DNA of 13,340 nt from DATFGK01 sp046712825 (GTDB lineage: Bacteria; Actinomycetota; AC-67): NCBI GenBank assembly GCA_046712825.1, contig JBKKCR010000069.1, positions 1-13,340 on the forward strand, read 5' to 3'. A program made the position numbers and the translations under genes. The notes below the pieces were generated by a model. The model was given only the letters and a program-made list of their open reading frames with translations, did not search any database and was not told the origin of the DNA. Within the stretch, counting starts at the first letter, position 1. Every line of letters starts with the position of its first letter. Positions 1-6,968 of this stretch are shown here, piece by piece.

Positions 1-152
1 CCGCACGTGAACGCCATCGCGATCCAGGCTGCTCCGAAGTGTGAGAAGCCCATCGTCTTCCATCCGCGGCGCATGTCTTCGATCGTCATGATCCCGTAGC
101 TCGTGTAGACTGCGCCGAGGATCAGGTTCGTCACCGCAACCGCGATCCTCAT
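1..152 (-). CDS. Small membrane protein, 3' part outside the window
   Basis: The visible part is 50 complete codons, beginning MRIAVAVTNLILG. A hydrophobic N-terminal segment (about residues 3-22) is followed by a charged stretch (EDMRRGWK) and the start of a second hydrophobic segment (about 39-50), so this is probably a small integral membrane protein. The start is well supported: AGGAGG sits a few bases upstream, inside the end of the kinase gene, and the ATG overlaps the kinase TGA as ATGA (149-152). That arrangement implies translational coupling to the histidine kinase, so the two products may act together, for example as membrane partner and sensor; this is inference. I do not recognise the family, and the C-terminus is not in the window. 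Confidence 0.7.
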   Translation of the reverse strand, partial: MRIAVAVTNLILGAVYTSYGIMTIEDMRRGWKTMGFSHFGAAWIAMAFTC

Positions 153-1804
153 GATTCCCTCCTCACAGGTACCCCCATCTGACGCATGAATTCGCGGATC
201 ACCGAGGTCTCCCCGACGCCGGGCCGCGGCGTCCGTTCGGACTCGGGAGTCGGCGGAGGAGGCGGCGGCGCGGCGGCGCCGACAGGCACGAGCGAGACGG
301 TGAACGCACTTCCCTCGCCGGGCGCGCTGCAGACCCGAACGGATCCGCCCATCGATTCCACCAGCGACCGGACGATGAACAGGCCGATCCCGGTCCCGCC
401 GAACCGGCGATCGTTCGACGACTCTCCTTGCCAGAACTTGTCGAAGCAGTGGACGACCTGATCGGCATCCATGCCGATACCTCGATCCGAGACCACGATC
501 TCGAGGCGATCTGCTGCGTCGATCGCTACCTCCACGGGTTCTCCGCCGGGCGAATACTTGATCGCGTTGTCGAGGAGGTGATCGACGACGATCGACACCG
601 CAGAGATGTCGGCGACGACACGCGGCAGGTCGGCTCCGGTTCGGAAGCGGACCGGCCGCCCGGTGGCTTGCGAGAACGCGGCGACCCGCTCGGCGACGAT
701 CGGACCAAGATCGAAGTCGGAGAGGTCGAGGGTCATGCGACCGGCTTCGATCCTGCTGGACAGCAACAGCCGGTTCACGATCTCGTCGAGCTCGATCGCC
801 CGACGCTCGATGGCGCGGAGCGCTTCCTTGCGAAGGTCACTCGTTGCCTCGGTGCGAAGCAACGTTTCGGCGAAACCCTGGATCACCGTGAGGGGGGTCT
901 TCAGCTCGTGAGACGCGGTCGCGAGGAACAGCGCCTTCGCTTCGTCGGCTTCCTTGAGCCGCGTTATGTCGCGGAACGAGTGAACGACCTCGGAGATCCT
1001 TCCGTCCGCATCGAGGACCGCTTGGGCGGTGCCCAGGAGCGGCTGACGATCGCCGTTCGAGCGGCGTCGCCAGAGCTCCTCTCCGAGGGTCGAGTCGGAC
1101 CCAGCGAGCTCGATCAGTGGGCACATGCCGTCACACGCGAGCTCGCCGTCCCCCTGGTGAAGGCCGAGCACCGTGGAGCACCGCCGGCCGAGCGCGCCGT
1201 CTGCCTCGCCGTCGAAGGTGCGCTCGGCTGCCGGGTTCCATTGTGTGATAGTCCCGGCTGAATCGGTAACGACGACGGCATCGGCGACACGGGCAAGGAT
1301 GGCCTGCGATTTCTCCTTCTCGGAGAGCGCCCGCTCGTAGAGATGCGCAGCTTGCAACGCGAGACCGGTCTCGCGCGCGATGCCTTCGGCGAAGGCGCGC
1401 TCTTCCGACTCCCACCCCTCAAGGCCGGGATGCTGGTTCCTCTCGAGATAGAGAACACCCATCACGCCGGTCGTCGCGACCATGGGAAGCGCGAGATCTC
1501 CGACGAGCTGATTGGATGCGGCACGCGCGCGCACCGACGCATCGGCGACCGCCGCCGGCGGATGCGCCGGGCCGGCCATCGGTTCGCCCATGAGCCACGC
1601 GAGCCGCGGGACGTCGCCGCGGATCCCGACCCACGCGCTCGTCCTTCGGCATTCGAGGGTGCGATGCAACGCCTCGACGGCGGCCCGAAGGACTCGCTCC
1701 GTGTCGAGGTGCTCGCGGATCCGTTGGCCTGCGGCATCGAGGGCGCTGGAGAGGTGACGCACCCGTCGACGCTCCGCCCAACGCTTGGAGAGGTCTCGCG
1801 ACAA
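149..1804 (-). CDS. Soluble sensor histidine kinase with GAF and PAS domains
   Basis: 551 residues with no membrane segment, so a cytosolic sensor. Order: GAF-like domain (about 25-155); PAS domain (about 163-285, with DAVVVTDSAG and a typical ending HSFRDIT); HisKA with the phosphoacceptor His299 in ASHELKTPL; HATPase with N box Asn413 (DNAIKYS), G1 box DRGIGM (440-445), F box FDKFW (454-458) and G2 box GGTGIGL (469-475). After the catalytic domain come a run of six prolines and a short tail (about 531-548, VIREFMRQMGVP) that may be a docking peptide. The PAS domain holds Cys209, Cys224 and Cys228 (the last as CP), a possible metal or redox site. The start is TTG, chosen because AAAGGAG lies 7 nt upstream (1811-1818). 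No response regulator is adjacent, so the partner is unknown. The downstream membrane protein is coupled through ATGA. Confidence 0.93.
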   Translation of the reverse strand: MSRDLSKRWAERRRVRHLSSALDAAGQRIREHLDTERVLRAAVEALHRTLECRRTSAWVGIRGDVPRLAWLMGEPMAGPAHPPAAVADASVRARAASNQLVGDLALPMVATTGVMGVLYLERNQHPGLEGWESEERAFAEGIARETGLALQAAHLYERALSEKEKSQAILARVADAVVVTDSAGTITQWNPAAERTFDGEADGALGRRCSTVLGLHQGDGELACDGMCPLIELAGSDSTLGEELWRRRSNGDRQPLLGTAQAVLDADGRISEVVHSFRDITRLKEADEAKALFLATASHELKTPLTVIQGFAETLLRTEATSDLRKEALRAIERRAIELDEIVNRLLLSSRIEAGRMTLDLSDFDLGPIVAERVAAFSQATGRPVRFRTGADLPRVVADISAVSIVVDHLLDNAIKYSPGGEPVEVAIDAADRLEIVVSDRGIGMDADQVVHCFDKFWQGESSNDRRFGGTGIGLFIVRSLVESMGGSVRVCSAPGEGSAFTVSLVPVGAAAPPPPPPTPESERTPRPGVGETSVIREFMRQMGVPVRRES

Positions 1805-1832
1805 AGAAGCTCTCCTTTCTCGCCGGAAAGCG

Positions 1833-1838
1833 ATTATC
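1833..1838 (-). promoter_or_regulatory. Candidate -10 element for the kinase gene
   Basis: GATAAT on the minus strand matches the -10 consensus at five of six positions. It would start transcription about 22 nt before the TTG start, placing the AAAGGAG site inside the leader. No convincing -35 hexamer is seen. If real, the kinase and the membrane protein can be expressed independently of the upstream exporter gene. Confidence 0.35.
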
Positions 1839-1868
1839 TGGAGGAACGAGGAGCTCCCGGCAGGCCCG

Positions 1869-1889
1869 GACTACTCAAACTCGGTAGTC
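1869..1889. repeat. Inverted repeat between the EamA gene and the kinase gene
   Basis: GACTAC and GTAGTC are exact inverted arms of 6 bp separated by 9 bp. The element lies 8 bp after the EamA stop codon and about 30 bp upstream of the candidate kinase -10. No T-tract follows on the minus strand, so an intrinsic terminator is unlikely. Its position fits an activator or repressor operator, but this rests on symmetry alone. Confidence 0.3.
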
Positions 1890-1897
1890 AGAACGGG

Positions 1898-2908
1898 TCA
1901 TCGTGGGCGCGAACCCGACATCCCGGGCGCCTCGAGCTCTTCGTCGTCGACGGGCGGCACCCCGGCCGCGACCTCGCCGGGCTCGGTGATCCGTCGCGCT
2001 GTGACGATCATCGCCACGGCGGTGACGACGATGGCGCCGGCGAGGATAGTGAGCGGCTCGACGCGCTCGTCCGCGAACCCCCAGCCGAGCGCGACCGCCA
2101 CGACCGGGTTGACGTACGCGTAGGTGGACACGAGCGACGTCGGCGCCGCGCGGAGGAGCCACGTGTAACACGGGAAGGCCGCGAGGGTTCCGAACACGAT
2201 CAGGTAGGCCAGCGCCAGGATCGACGAGCGGGAGAACGCCGACGGCTCGATGCGACCGACCTCGCCGGCGGCCACGCCGACGACGCCCAGGATCGCTCCG
2301 CCGCACAGGAGCTGCATAGAGGCCGACACGAGCGGTCGCGCCGGAAGCGGTGCGCGTCTCGAGTACAGCGACCCGATCGCCCACGACAGCGAGCCTCCGA
2401 CGACGACGAGCGCGCCGAGCGTGTCGATGCCGCCCTCGCCCGTGGGGTTGACCAGCAGAGCGGTGCCGGCGAATCCGACCACCAGCCCGGCGACGGCGAT
2501 CCGCGGAAGCCGCTCACGCAGCGCCACGAACCCGATCAGCGCCATCCATAGCGGCACCGTCGCGACGAGGAGCGCGGCGACCCCAGATGGGATCCGCTGC
2601 TCGGCCCAGACCACTCCGCCGTTGCCGCCGAGGAACAGCAGACCGCCGACGAGCGCCGCGGAGCGCCACTGCGGCAAGCCGGGCCGGTCCGTCGCGCGGT
2701 CGCCGCGGCGGATCGCGAACGCATACAGGAGACCGCCGGCGACGAGGAATCGAAACGACGCGCTGAGCATCGGAGGAAGGGTCTCGATCGTGAAACGGAT
2801 CGCGAGGTACGTCGATCCCCACACGACGTATATGACCGCGAGCGCCGCCCAGACTAGCGGCGCGGTCTGAGCCCGGCCGTGAGCCGGTGGACCCGCCTCC
2901 CCCGCCAT
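1898..2908 (-). CDS. EamA/DMT-superfamily transporter (YedA/RhaT-like)
   Basis: 336 residues with ten hydrophobic segments (roughly 17-38, 47-66, 83-102, 109-130, 136-153, 163-182, 195-214, 229-249, 257-278, 286-303), the two-times-five EamA arrangement. Family hallmarks are visible: WGSTYLAIR near the end of the first helix and YVNPVVAVALGW in the ninth. Members export amino acids, metabolites or drugs from the cytoplasm; the substrate cannot be read from sequence. The C-terminus after helix ten is a cytoplasmic tail of about 30 residues rich in acidic and proline residues. The ATG is the best in-frame start, although no strong Shine-Dalgarno precedes it. The gene lies 44 bp downstream of the LLM oxidoreductase on the same strand and may be co-transcribed with it. 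The gap contains a 6-bp hairpin (2924-2941) without a T-tract. Confidence 0.92.
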   Translation of the reverse strand: MAGEAGPPAHGRAQTAPLVWAALAVIYVVWGSTYLAIRFTIETLPPMLSASFRFLVAGGLLYAFAIRRGDRATDRPGLPQWRSAALVGGLLFLGGNGGVVWAEQRIPSGVAALLVATVPLWMALIGFVALRERLPRIAVAGLVVGFAGTALLVNPTGEGGIDTLGALVVVGGSLSWAIGSLYSRRAPLPARPLVSASMQLLCGGAILGVVGVAAGEVGRIEPSAFSRSSILALAYLIVFGTLAAFPCYTWLLRAAPTSLVSTYAYVNPVVAVALGWGFADERVEPLTILAGAIVVTAVAMIVTARRITEPGEVAAGVPPVDDEELEAPGMSGSRPR

Positions 2909-2952
2909 CGCCGGCTCAGGCTAGCCGAGGCCCGGCTCGGCCATCGTGGGAT

Positions 2953-3858
2953 TTACGGGGCGGGCCGGAGCAGTGGGAAGCATCCCGTCGCGAGGAGCTC
3001 GAGTCCCGCGCGGTCGTACGGCTGGTGCGCCATCACGGCGCAGTGCGTCGCGCCCGCGTCTTCGTATCGGGAGAGTTGCTCGGCGCAGTCCTCGGGCGTG
3101 CCGACGAGCGACCGCTCTTCGAGCCGCTCGGGGTCGCGCTCGCGGGCGCGAGCCCACGCTTCCAGAGCGCCCACCGCGTCCGATCGTCTGCGCGCACAGA
3201 ACGCTCGGAGCGCGATCGAGCGCTCGATGTCGCGAGGGTCGCGCCCGGCCGCTTCGGCGGCGGCCGTGAGGACTTCGACTTTGCGCGCATACTCCCCCGG
3301 CGTCAGATACATCGCGTTCCATGAGTCTGCGTATCGCGCCGCCATCGGGATCGTGCGACGCTCGCCGATGCCGGCGACCCACAACCGCGGGGATCGATCC
3401 ATCCTCCGGAACGTCGCGGTGAGCGTCTCCAACGCTCGTTCGAGCGAGTCGAGACGCGCACGGGCCGGCGGGAACGGCAGTCCCATGATCCGGTAGTCGG
3501 GCTCGAACCAACCCGTGCCGATGCCGATCTCGATCCGCCCCGGCGCCGCCTGGGCGATCGTCGCGACGGCATGGGCGAGGTAGCCGGCCGTCCGGTAGCC
3601 GACCCCCGCGACCATCAGTCCGACGTTCACCTCTGTGACCGAGCGGGCCAGGGCGGCGAGCGCGGTAACTCCCTCGAAACAAGAACCTTCGGGCCGGAGC
3701 GCCTCCTCCGGGAGGAATGCTTCGACGTTCGAGTACAAGGGCACGATGTGATCGAACAGGTAGCAGGCGTCGAATCCCCACGTCGCAGCATCCCGCCACA
3801 GATCCCGGAGCTCGGCGAAGCTCACCTGATGTTGTCCGGTGTGGAGGCCGAACCTCAT
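2953..3858 (-). CDS. LLM-class (luciferase-like) F420- or flavin-dependent oxidoreductase
   Basis: 301 residues from the chosen ATG (MRFGLHTGQ). Luciferase-like monooxygenase fold motifs in order: FDHIVPL (about 35-41), the GLMVAGVGYRTAGYLA stretch (80-95), PGRIEIGIGTGWFEPDY (106-122) with the typical GxPFP and Arg that follow, then GIGERRT and AARYADSWN (163-181). This pattern matches the actinobacterial F420-dependent branch, in which reduced F420 or FMNH2 serves as hydride donor; which cofactor is used cannot be decided here. The frame is open upstream to 3921, but that would run into the divergent gene beginning at 3912 and adds a sequence unlike the family, so 3858 is preferred. No Shine-Dalgarno is visible before it. 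The divergent neighbour is FrhB-like, which strengthens the F420 interpretation. Confidence 0.9.
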   Translation of the reverse strand: MRFGLHTGQHQVSFAELRDLWRDAATWGFDACYLFDHIVPLYSNVEAFLPEEALRPEGSCFEGVTALAALARSVTEVNVGLMVAGVGYRTAGYLAHAVATIAQAAPGRIEIGIGTGWFEPDYRIMGLPFPPARARLDSLERALETLTATFRRMDRSPRLWVAGIGERRTIPMAARYADSWNAMYLTPGEYARKVEVLTAAAEAAGRDPRDIERSIALRAFCARRRSDAVGALEAWARARERDPERLEERSLVGTPEDCAEQLSRYEDAGATHCAVMAHQPYDRAGLELLATGCFPLLRPAP

Positions 3859-3895
3859 AACCGGGAGATGATTCGAGCCGGGGTACGCATCCCCG

Positions 3896-3902
3896 TAGGA
3901 TA
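3896..3902. promoter_or_regulatory. Overlapping divergent -10 elements (TAGGATA)
   Basis: Read on the plus strand, TAGGAT (3896-3901) ends 10 nt before the ATG of the FrhB-like gene. Read on the minus strand, the same bases give TATCCT (3902-3897), about 38 nt before the LLM ATG. The TANNNTA heptamer serves both directions and predicts start sites about 18 bp apart. The plus transcript would have a leader of only about 4 nt and no ribosome binding site. No good -35 is seen for either side. Inferred from sequence only. Confidence 0.45.
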
Positions 3903-3911
3903 GGCGCCGCG

Positions 3912-5063
3912 ATGACTCCAACCGACGGGGACCGTGCTTACGGCCAGTGGAAAGAGCTCTACCACGAGGTCGTGAAGACGAACCTTTGTACCGGCTGCGC
4001 CGCGTGCATCATGGCCTGCCCGCGCGACGTCCTCGAGTACGAGCTGGCGTCCTACCACCCGTTCAACGTCGAGGAAACGACCCCGTTCGACGACTGTATC
4101 CATGGCCAGCGCGGGTGCGACATCTGCACGAAAGCTTGTCCCCGGTTCCGCGTGTGGGAGGTGGAGTGCGACGAGGCGCTGTTCGGCCGAGCCCGTCAGC
4201 CGGAGGAGCTGTTCGGCATCTATCGCGACGTCCTGCTGGTGCGCGCCAACGACGAGAAGATCTTCGAGGCCGGTCAGGACGGCGGCCTCGTCTCGGCGCT
4301 GCTGATCTGGGGCCTGGAGCAAGGGAAGATCGACGGCGCACTCGTGTCGAAGCTGTCGCAAGAACGGATCTGGGACGCCGAGCCGTGCGTGGTCAGGACG
4401 AGGGAAGAGGTCCTCGCAACGGCGGGATCACGCTACACGTACGCAGCCAACCCCCTCGCGATGAAAGAGGCCGAGAAACTTGGCCTGCGCAACCTCGCGC
4501 TCGTCGGCATGTCCTGCCAGGCGTCGATCAACGGAACCCTGTCCGCCCGCAACGTCGCGAAGTACCGGCGGCGGATCGGGCTCACGATCGGGCTTCTGTG
4601 CTCGAAGTCGTTCACCTACGACGGCGCGATGGTCGGCAAGATACAGAACGAGCTGGGGATCCCACTCGAGGATGTCTCGAAGGTTAACGTGAAGGGGAAA
4701 TTCATCCTGTGGCGCAAGAGCACCGGCGAGCAGGTCGACATCCCGCTGAAGGAGATGCACGCGTTCACGCGGGAAGGCTGCAAGCTCTGTCCGGACTTCG
4801 CCGCGGAGCACGCCGACATCTCGACCGGCGGCCTCGGCCAGTCGGACGGATGGACGCTCACGATCGTTCGGACCGAGCGCGGCTCCGAGTGGCTGAAGGA
4901 GCTCGTCGACGCCGGCTGGGTCACGGTGCGGCCGGGCTCCGAGGATCCAGCCGCGATCACCTTGATGGAGAAGCTGTCGGCGAAGCAGCGGAAACGCTGG
5001 CCGAAAGACCTGCCGGCCGAGCATCTCGCGCCGGCTGCGATCCCACCACCCGAACCCGTCTGA
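3912..5063 (+). CDS. Coenzyme F420 hydrogenase/dehydrogenase beta-subunit (FrhB) family protein
   Basis: 383 residues. The N-terminal ferredoxin-like part has two complete [4Fe-4S] motifs: Cys26, Cys29, Cys32, Cys36 (followed by Pro) and Cys62, Cys69, Cys72, Cys76 (followed by Pro). The FrhB/FdhB core follows: GQDGGLVSALLIWGLE (121-136), GMSCQ with Cys202, GLLCSKSF with Cys230, and EGCKLCPDF with Cys290 and Cys293 leading into ADISTGGLG. Members bind FAD and Fe-S clusters and pass electrons between coenzyme F420 (or another hydride carrier) and a partner protein. Some relatives reduce chlorophyll intermediates, so F420 is likely but not proven. No partner hydrogenase or formate dehydrogenase subunit lies in the window. 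The LLM oxidoreductase is divergent, and a ferredoxin lies 1.6 kb away. The gene probably forms an operon with the hydrolase 19 bp downstream. Confidence 0.9.
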   Translation: MTPTDGDRAYGQWKELYHEVVKTNLCTGCAACIMACPRDVLEYELASYHPFNVEETTPFDDCIHGQRGCDICTKACPRFRVWEVECDEALFGRARQPEELFGIYRDVLLVRANDEKIFEAGQDGGLVSALLIWGLEQGKIDGALVSKLSQERIWDAEPCVVRTREEVLATAGSRYTYAANPLAMKEAEKLGLRNLALVGMSCQASINGTLSARNVAKYRRRIGLTIGLLCSKSFTYDGAMVGKIQNELGIPLEDVSKVNVKGKFILWRKSTGEQVDIPLKEMHAFTREGCKLCPDFAAEHADISTGGLGQSDGWTLTIVRTERGSEWLKELVDAGWVTVRPGSEDPAAITLMEKLSAKQRKRWPKDLPAEHLAPAAIPPPEPV

Positions 5064-5082
5064 TCTCGACCAGGGAGGAATC

Positions 5083-5856
5083 ATGAGCGAACCGATGGAG
5101 CTTGCCTACGAGGAGCGCGGATCCGGCCCCGCCACCATCTTCATCCACGGCTTCCCGCTCGACCGGCGCATGTGGATCGGCCAGCTGGCCGGCCTCACGA
5201 AGAACCGTCGCTGCGTCGCCGTCGACCTTCGCGGGCACGGCCTGTCGAAGATCGATGAAAAGGAGCCGGCGTCCTCGATGGATCTCTTCGCCGACGACGT
5301 CGCCAAAACGATGGACGAGCTCGGCGCGGACCAGGCCGACATCTGCGGCCTGTCGATGGGCGGCTACGTCGCGTTCGCGTTCTTGCGGCGACACCCGGCG
5401 CGCGTACGGTCGCTGATCCTCGCCGACACGAAGGCCGAGGCCGACTCGGACGAAGCCAAGGCCGGCCGTGAGAAGACCGCTGCGATGGTGCGCGAGCAAG
5501 GGATGGAGGCGCTCTGGGATGGGCTGGGCGCGAAGCTGCTCGCCTCCAACCCGAAAGAGGAGGCCGTCGCGCGCTTGAAGGAGATGTTCCTGGCGCAGGA
5601 TCCCGCAGTGATCGCGGCCGACGCGCTCGCGATGAGGGACCGGCCGGACTCAACGCCCGATCTCGCCGGCATCACCGTTCCGGTTCTATGGGTTCACGGC
5701 GAGGAGGATCAGCTCATGCCGATCGACGGCGCACGCGCCACTGCGGAGAAGATCCCGGGCGCGAAGTTCGCCGGCATCCCACACGGCGGCCACATGGCGC
5801 CGATGGAGAACCCTCAAGCGACGAACGACGCGATCTTGGAGTTCCTGGGCGGGTAG
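5083..5856 (+). CDS. Alpha/beta hydrolase (RsbQ / 3-oxoadipate enol-lactonase-like)
   Basis: 257 residues with a complete alpha/beta-hydrolase triad. The oxyanion region is FIHGFPLD (20-27), the nucleophile is Ser91 in GLSMGG, the acid is probably Asp209 in HGEEDQLMP, and the base is His237 in GGHMAPMENP. DLRGHGLS (48-55) is also canonical. It is a cytosolic enzyme with no signal peptide. Proteins of this size and motif set include enol-lactonases, haloperoxidase-like esterases and RsbQ; the substrate is unknown. The start is secure: GGAGG at 5074-5078 sits 4 nt before the ATG. It follows the FrhB-like gene by 19 bp on the same strand, so co-transcription is likely. Its stop is only 3 bp from the stop of the convergent zinc-ribbon gene. 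Confidence 0.93.
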   Translation: MSEPMELAYEERGSGPATIFIHGFPLDRRMWIGQLAGLTKNRRCVAVDLRGHGLSKIDEKEPASSMDLFADDVAKTMDELGADQADICGLSMGGYVAFAFLRRHPARVRSLILADTKAEADSDEAKAGREKTAAMVREQGMEALWDGLGAKLLASNPKEEAVARLKEMFLAQDPAVIAADALAMRDRPDSTPDLAGITVPVLWVHGEEDQLMPIDGARATAEKIPGAKFAGIPHGGHMAPMENPQATNDAILEFLGG

Positions 5857-5859
5857 CGC

Positions 5860-6459
5860 TCAGCGCATCACGATCGACAGCGTCGCGAGCGCGCCCATCA
5901 CCAACCCTGAGCTCAAGAACGGTTTGAATCCGTGGCGGAGACGCGCGTCGGTCTTGAAGCTGCGGCTACAGCGCACACACCAGTAGTTGTAGGTGTCGTC
6001 CTCGTTGCGCTTGGTACGGATGATCCAGTCGGCGCGCTCGCATGAGGTGCACGAGGTGTACACGAAGGCGCTGTCGGCGTCGAGAACGATCACTCGATCC
6101 CGTTCCTGGGGCTCCGGACGACGGCGCCCTGTGCGCTCACGGCGGGCCGGCTTGGGAGCGCGGACCCGAGGGGTTCGTTCGATCTTCGGCGTGCTCGGCG
6201 CTGAGGACGAGACGACCAGTTTCGGCTCGACGATCGGGGCCACTCTCTCTTCAACGGCCACGACGGACCGAAACGAGACCGGCGCGGGCTTCGAGTCCCC
6301 TATCGCCACGGCGTGGTCGACGTGGCGGCGCCACTGGCTGAGATCCCATTCCAGCAGCTCGCTCGGAGAAGCGTGCTCGGTCGGGCGGGAGCAACCGGGA
6401 CAGAACGAGACCGGATGGGGCATCTTGGCGTTGCAGTTCGAGCAGATCTCTTTGGCCAT
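5860..6459 (-). CDS. Double zinc-ribbon protein with C-terminal membrane segment, unknown function
   Basis: 199 residues that I cannot assign to a named family. A first zinc ribbon uses Cys6, Cys9, Cys20 and Cys23. A middle region (about 55-122) is low-complexity, rich in Pro, Val, Ser and then Arg/Lys (RAPKPARRERTGRRRPEP), and is probably disordered. A second zinc-ribbon candidate uses Cys137, Cys140, Cys161 and Cys164 (TSCTSC ... WCVRCSRSF). The last 20 residues or so (SSGLVMGALATLSIV) form a hydrophobic segment that could anchor the protein with its bulk in the cytoplasm. The basic linker suggests nucleic-acid or membrane-surface contact (inference). The start is supported by AAAGGGG at 6467-6474, 7 nt upstream. 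The gene stands alone: convergent with the hydrolase on one side and behind the ferredoxin terminator on the other. Confidence 0.8.
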   Translation of the reverse strand: MAKEICSNCNAKMPHPVSFCPGCSRPTEHASPSELLEWDLSQWRRHVDHAVAIGDSKPAPVSFRSVVAVEERVAPIVEPKLVVSSSAPSTPKIERTPRVRAPKPARRERTGRRRPEPQERDRVIVLDADSAFVYTSCTSCERADWIIRTKRNEDDTYNYWCVRCSRSFKTDARLRHGFKPFLSSGLVMGALATLSIVMR

Positions 6460-6486
6460 CGCCGCATCCCCTTTACATCCCTCGCC

Positions 6487-6515
6487 ACGCTAACGGACGA
6501 ACATCCGGCTGGGAA
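6487..6515 (-). promoter_or_regulatory. Candidate promoter of the zinc-ribbon gene
   Basis: On the minus strand, TTCCCA (6515-6510) and TAGCGT (6492-6487) are separated by 17 bp. Transcription would start near 6480, leaving a leader of about 20 nt that contains the AAAGGGG ribosome site. A small inverted repeat, TCAG-N5-CTGA (6518-6530), lies just upstream of the -35. Both the hexamers and the repeat are short, so this is tentative. The rest of the 173-bp gap holds only the ferredoxin terminator. Confidence 0.3.
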
Positions 6516-6577
6516 CGTCAGAAGTACTGATTTTGCCGCGTCGCCATACGCTGGAACGCGACTAAGGACGCATTCCC

Positions 6578-6612
6578 TAGAAAGGAAGAGGCCGGGCGTC
6601 CCGCCCGGCCTC
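6578..6612 (-). terminator. Rho-independent terminator of the ferredoxin gene
   Basis: GAGGCCGGGCG (6602-6612 on the minus strand) pairs perfectly over 11 bp with CGCCCGGCCTC (6588-6598) around a 3-nt loop. On the minus strand the stem is followed at once by TTCCTTTCT. The stem begins about 20 bp after the ferredoxin stop codon. The T-tail is present only on the minus strand, which fixes the orientation. Confidence 0.85.
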
Positions 6613-6632
6613 CGGCCTGAGATCTCGCTGCG

Positions 6633-6947
6633 CTACCCGGTGGGCCAGGCAGCGACCTTGGGATGGTCGTGATCGACCGGCCCCAGCTTCGCCGCGCCAC
6701 CCGGAGACCCGATGTCGTTGAACCAATCCTTGTTGATCGGGATGAACTCTTTCCAGTTTTCAGGAGTGTCGTCCTCGTAGAAGATCGCCTCCACGGGACA
6801 CACCGGCTCGCACGCTCCGCAGTCGACGCATTCGTCCGGGTGGATGTAAAGCATCCGGGGGCCTTCGTAGATGCAGTCGACGGGGCACTCCTCTACGCAA
6901 GCCTTATCTTTCACGTCGATGCACGTCTCGACGATGATATACGTCAC
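6633..6947 (-). CDS. fdxA: 7Fe ferredoxin ([3Fe-4S][4Fe-4S]), FdxA/FdxC type
   Basis: 104 residues, the usual size of seven-iron ferredoxins. Eight cysteines are in family order: Cys9, Cys17, Cys21 (CP), Cys25, then Cys40, Cys43, Cys46 and Cys50 (CP). By analogy with Azotobacter ferredoxin I, Cys9, Cys17 and Cys50 hold the 3Fe cluster, Cys21, Cys40, Cys43 and Cys46 hold the 4Fe cluster, and Cys25 is free. DKACVEECPVDCIYEG and LYIHPDECVDCGACEPVCP are nearly identical to actinobacterial FdxA/FdxC. The C-terminal half continues with the WKEFIPINKDWF stretch typical of this type. It is a soluble low-potential electron carrier that could serve cytochrome P450s, oxidoreductases or the FrhB-like protein. 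The start is GTG, supported by AGGGGG about 8 nt upstream. Single-gene unit with its own promoter and terminator. Confidence 0.97.
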   Translation of the reverse strand: MTYIIVETCIDVKDKACVEECPVDCIYEGPRMLYIHPDECVDCGACEPVCPVEAIFYEDDTPENWKEFIPINKDWFNDIGSPGGAAKLGPVDHDHPKVAAWPTG

Positions 6948-6968
6948 GTCTTAACCCCCTTGTCGGGT

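Noticed and set aside
428..1261. Long plus-strand open frame opposite the kinase
   Set aside because: Shadow of a GC-rich gene; it is rich in Arg, Asp, Glu and Gly without domain motifs, while the minus strand has all kinase boxes.
1343..2551. 402-codon plus-strand open frame spanning the kinase and exporter genes
   Set aside because: It crosses two well-supported minus-strand genes and their intergenic region; composition is low-complexity Arg/Asp/His typical of antisense frames.
2924..2941. GCCGAG/CTCGGC hairpin between the LLM and EamA genes as a terminator
   Set aside because: Only a 6-bp stem and no T-tract on either strand; more likely chance pairing in GC-rich DNA.
3859..3921. 21-residue N-terminal extension of the LLM oxidoreductase
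   Set aside because: It would overlap the divergent FrhB-like start and add sequence not typical of LLM proteins.
6663..6968. N-terminal extension of the COG2945-like hydrolase reading frame, open from 6663
   Set aside because: It is fully antisense to the ferredoxin gene and its promoter region, and the translation has no hydrolase features; the conserved part begins near 7047.
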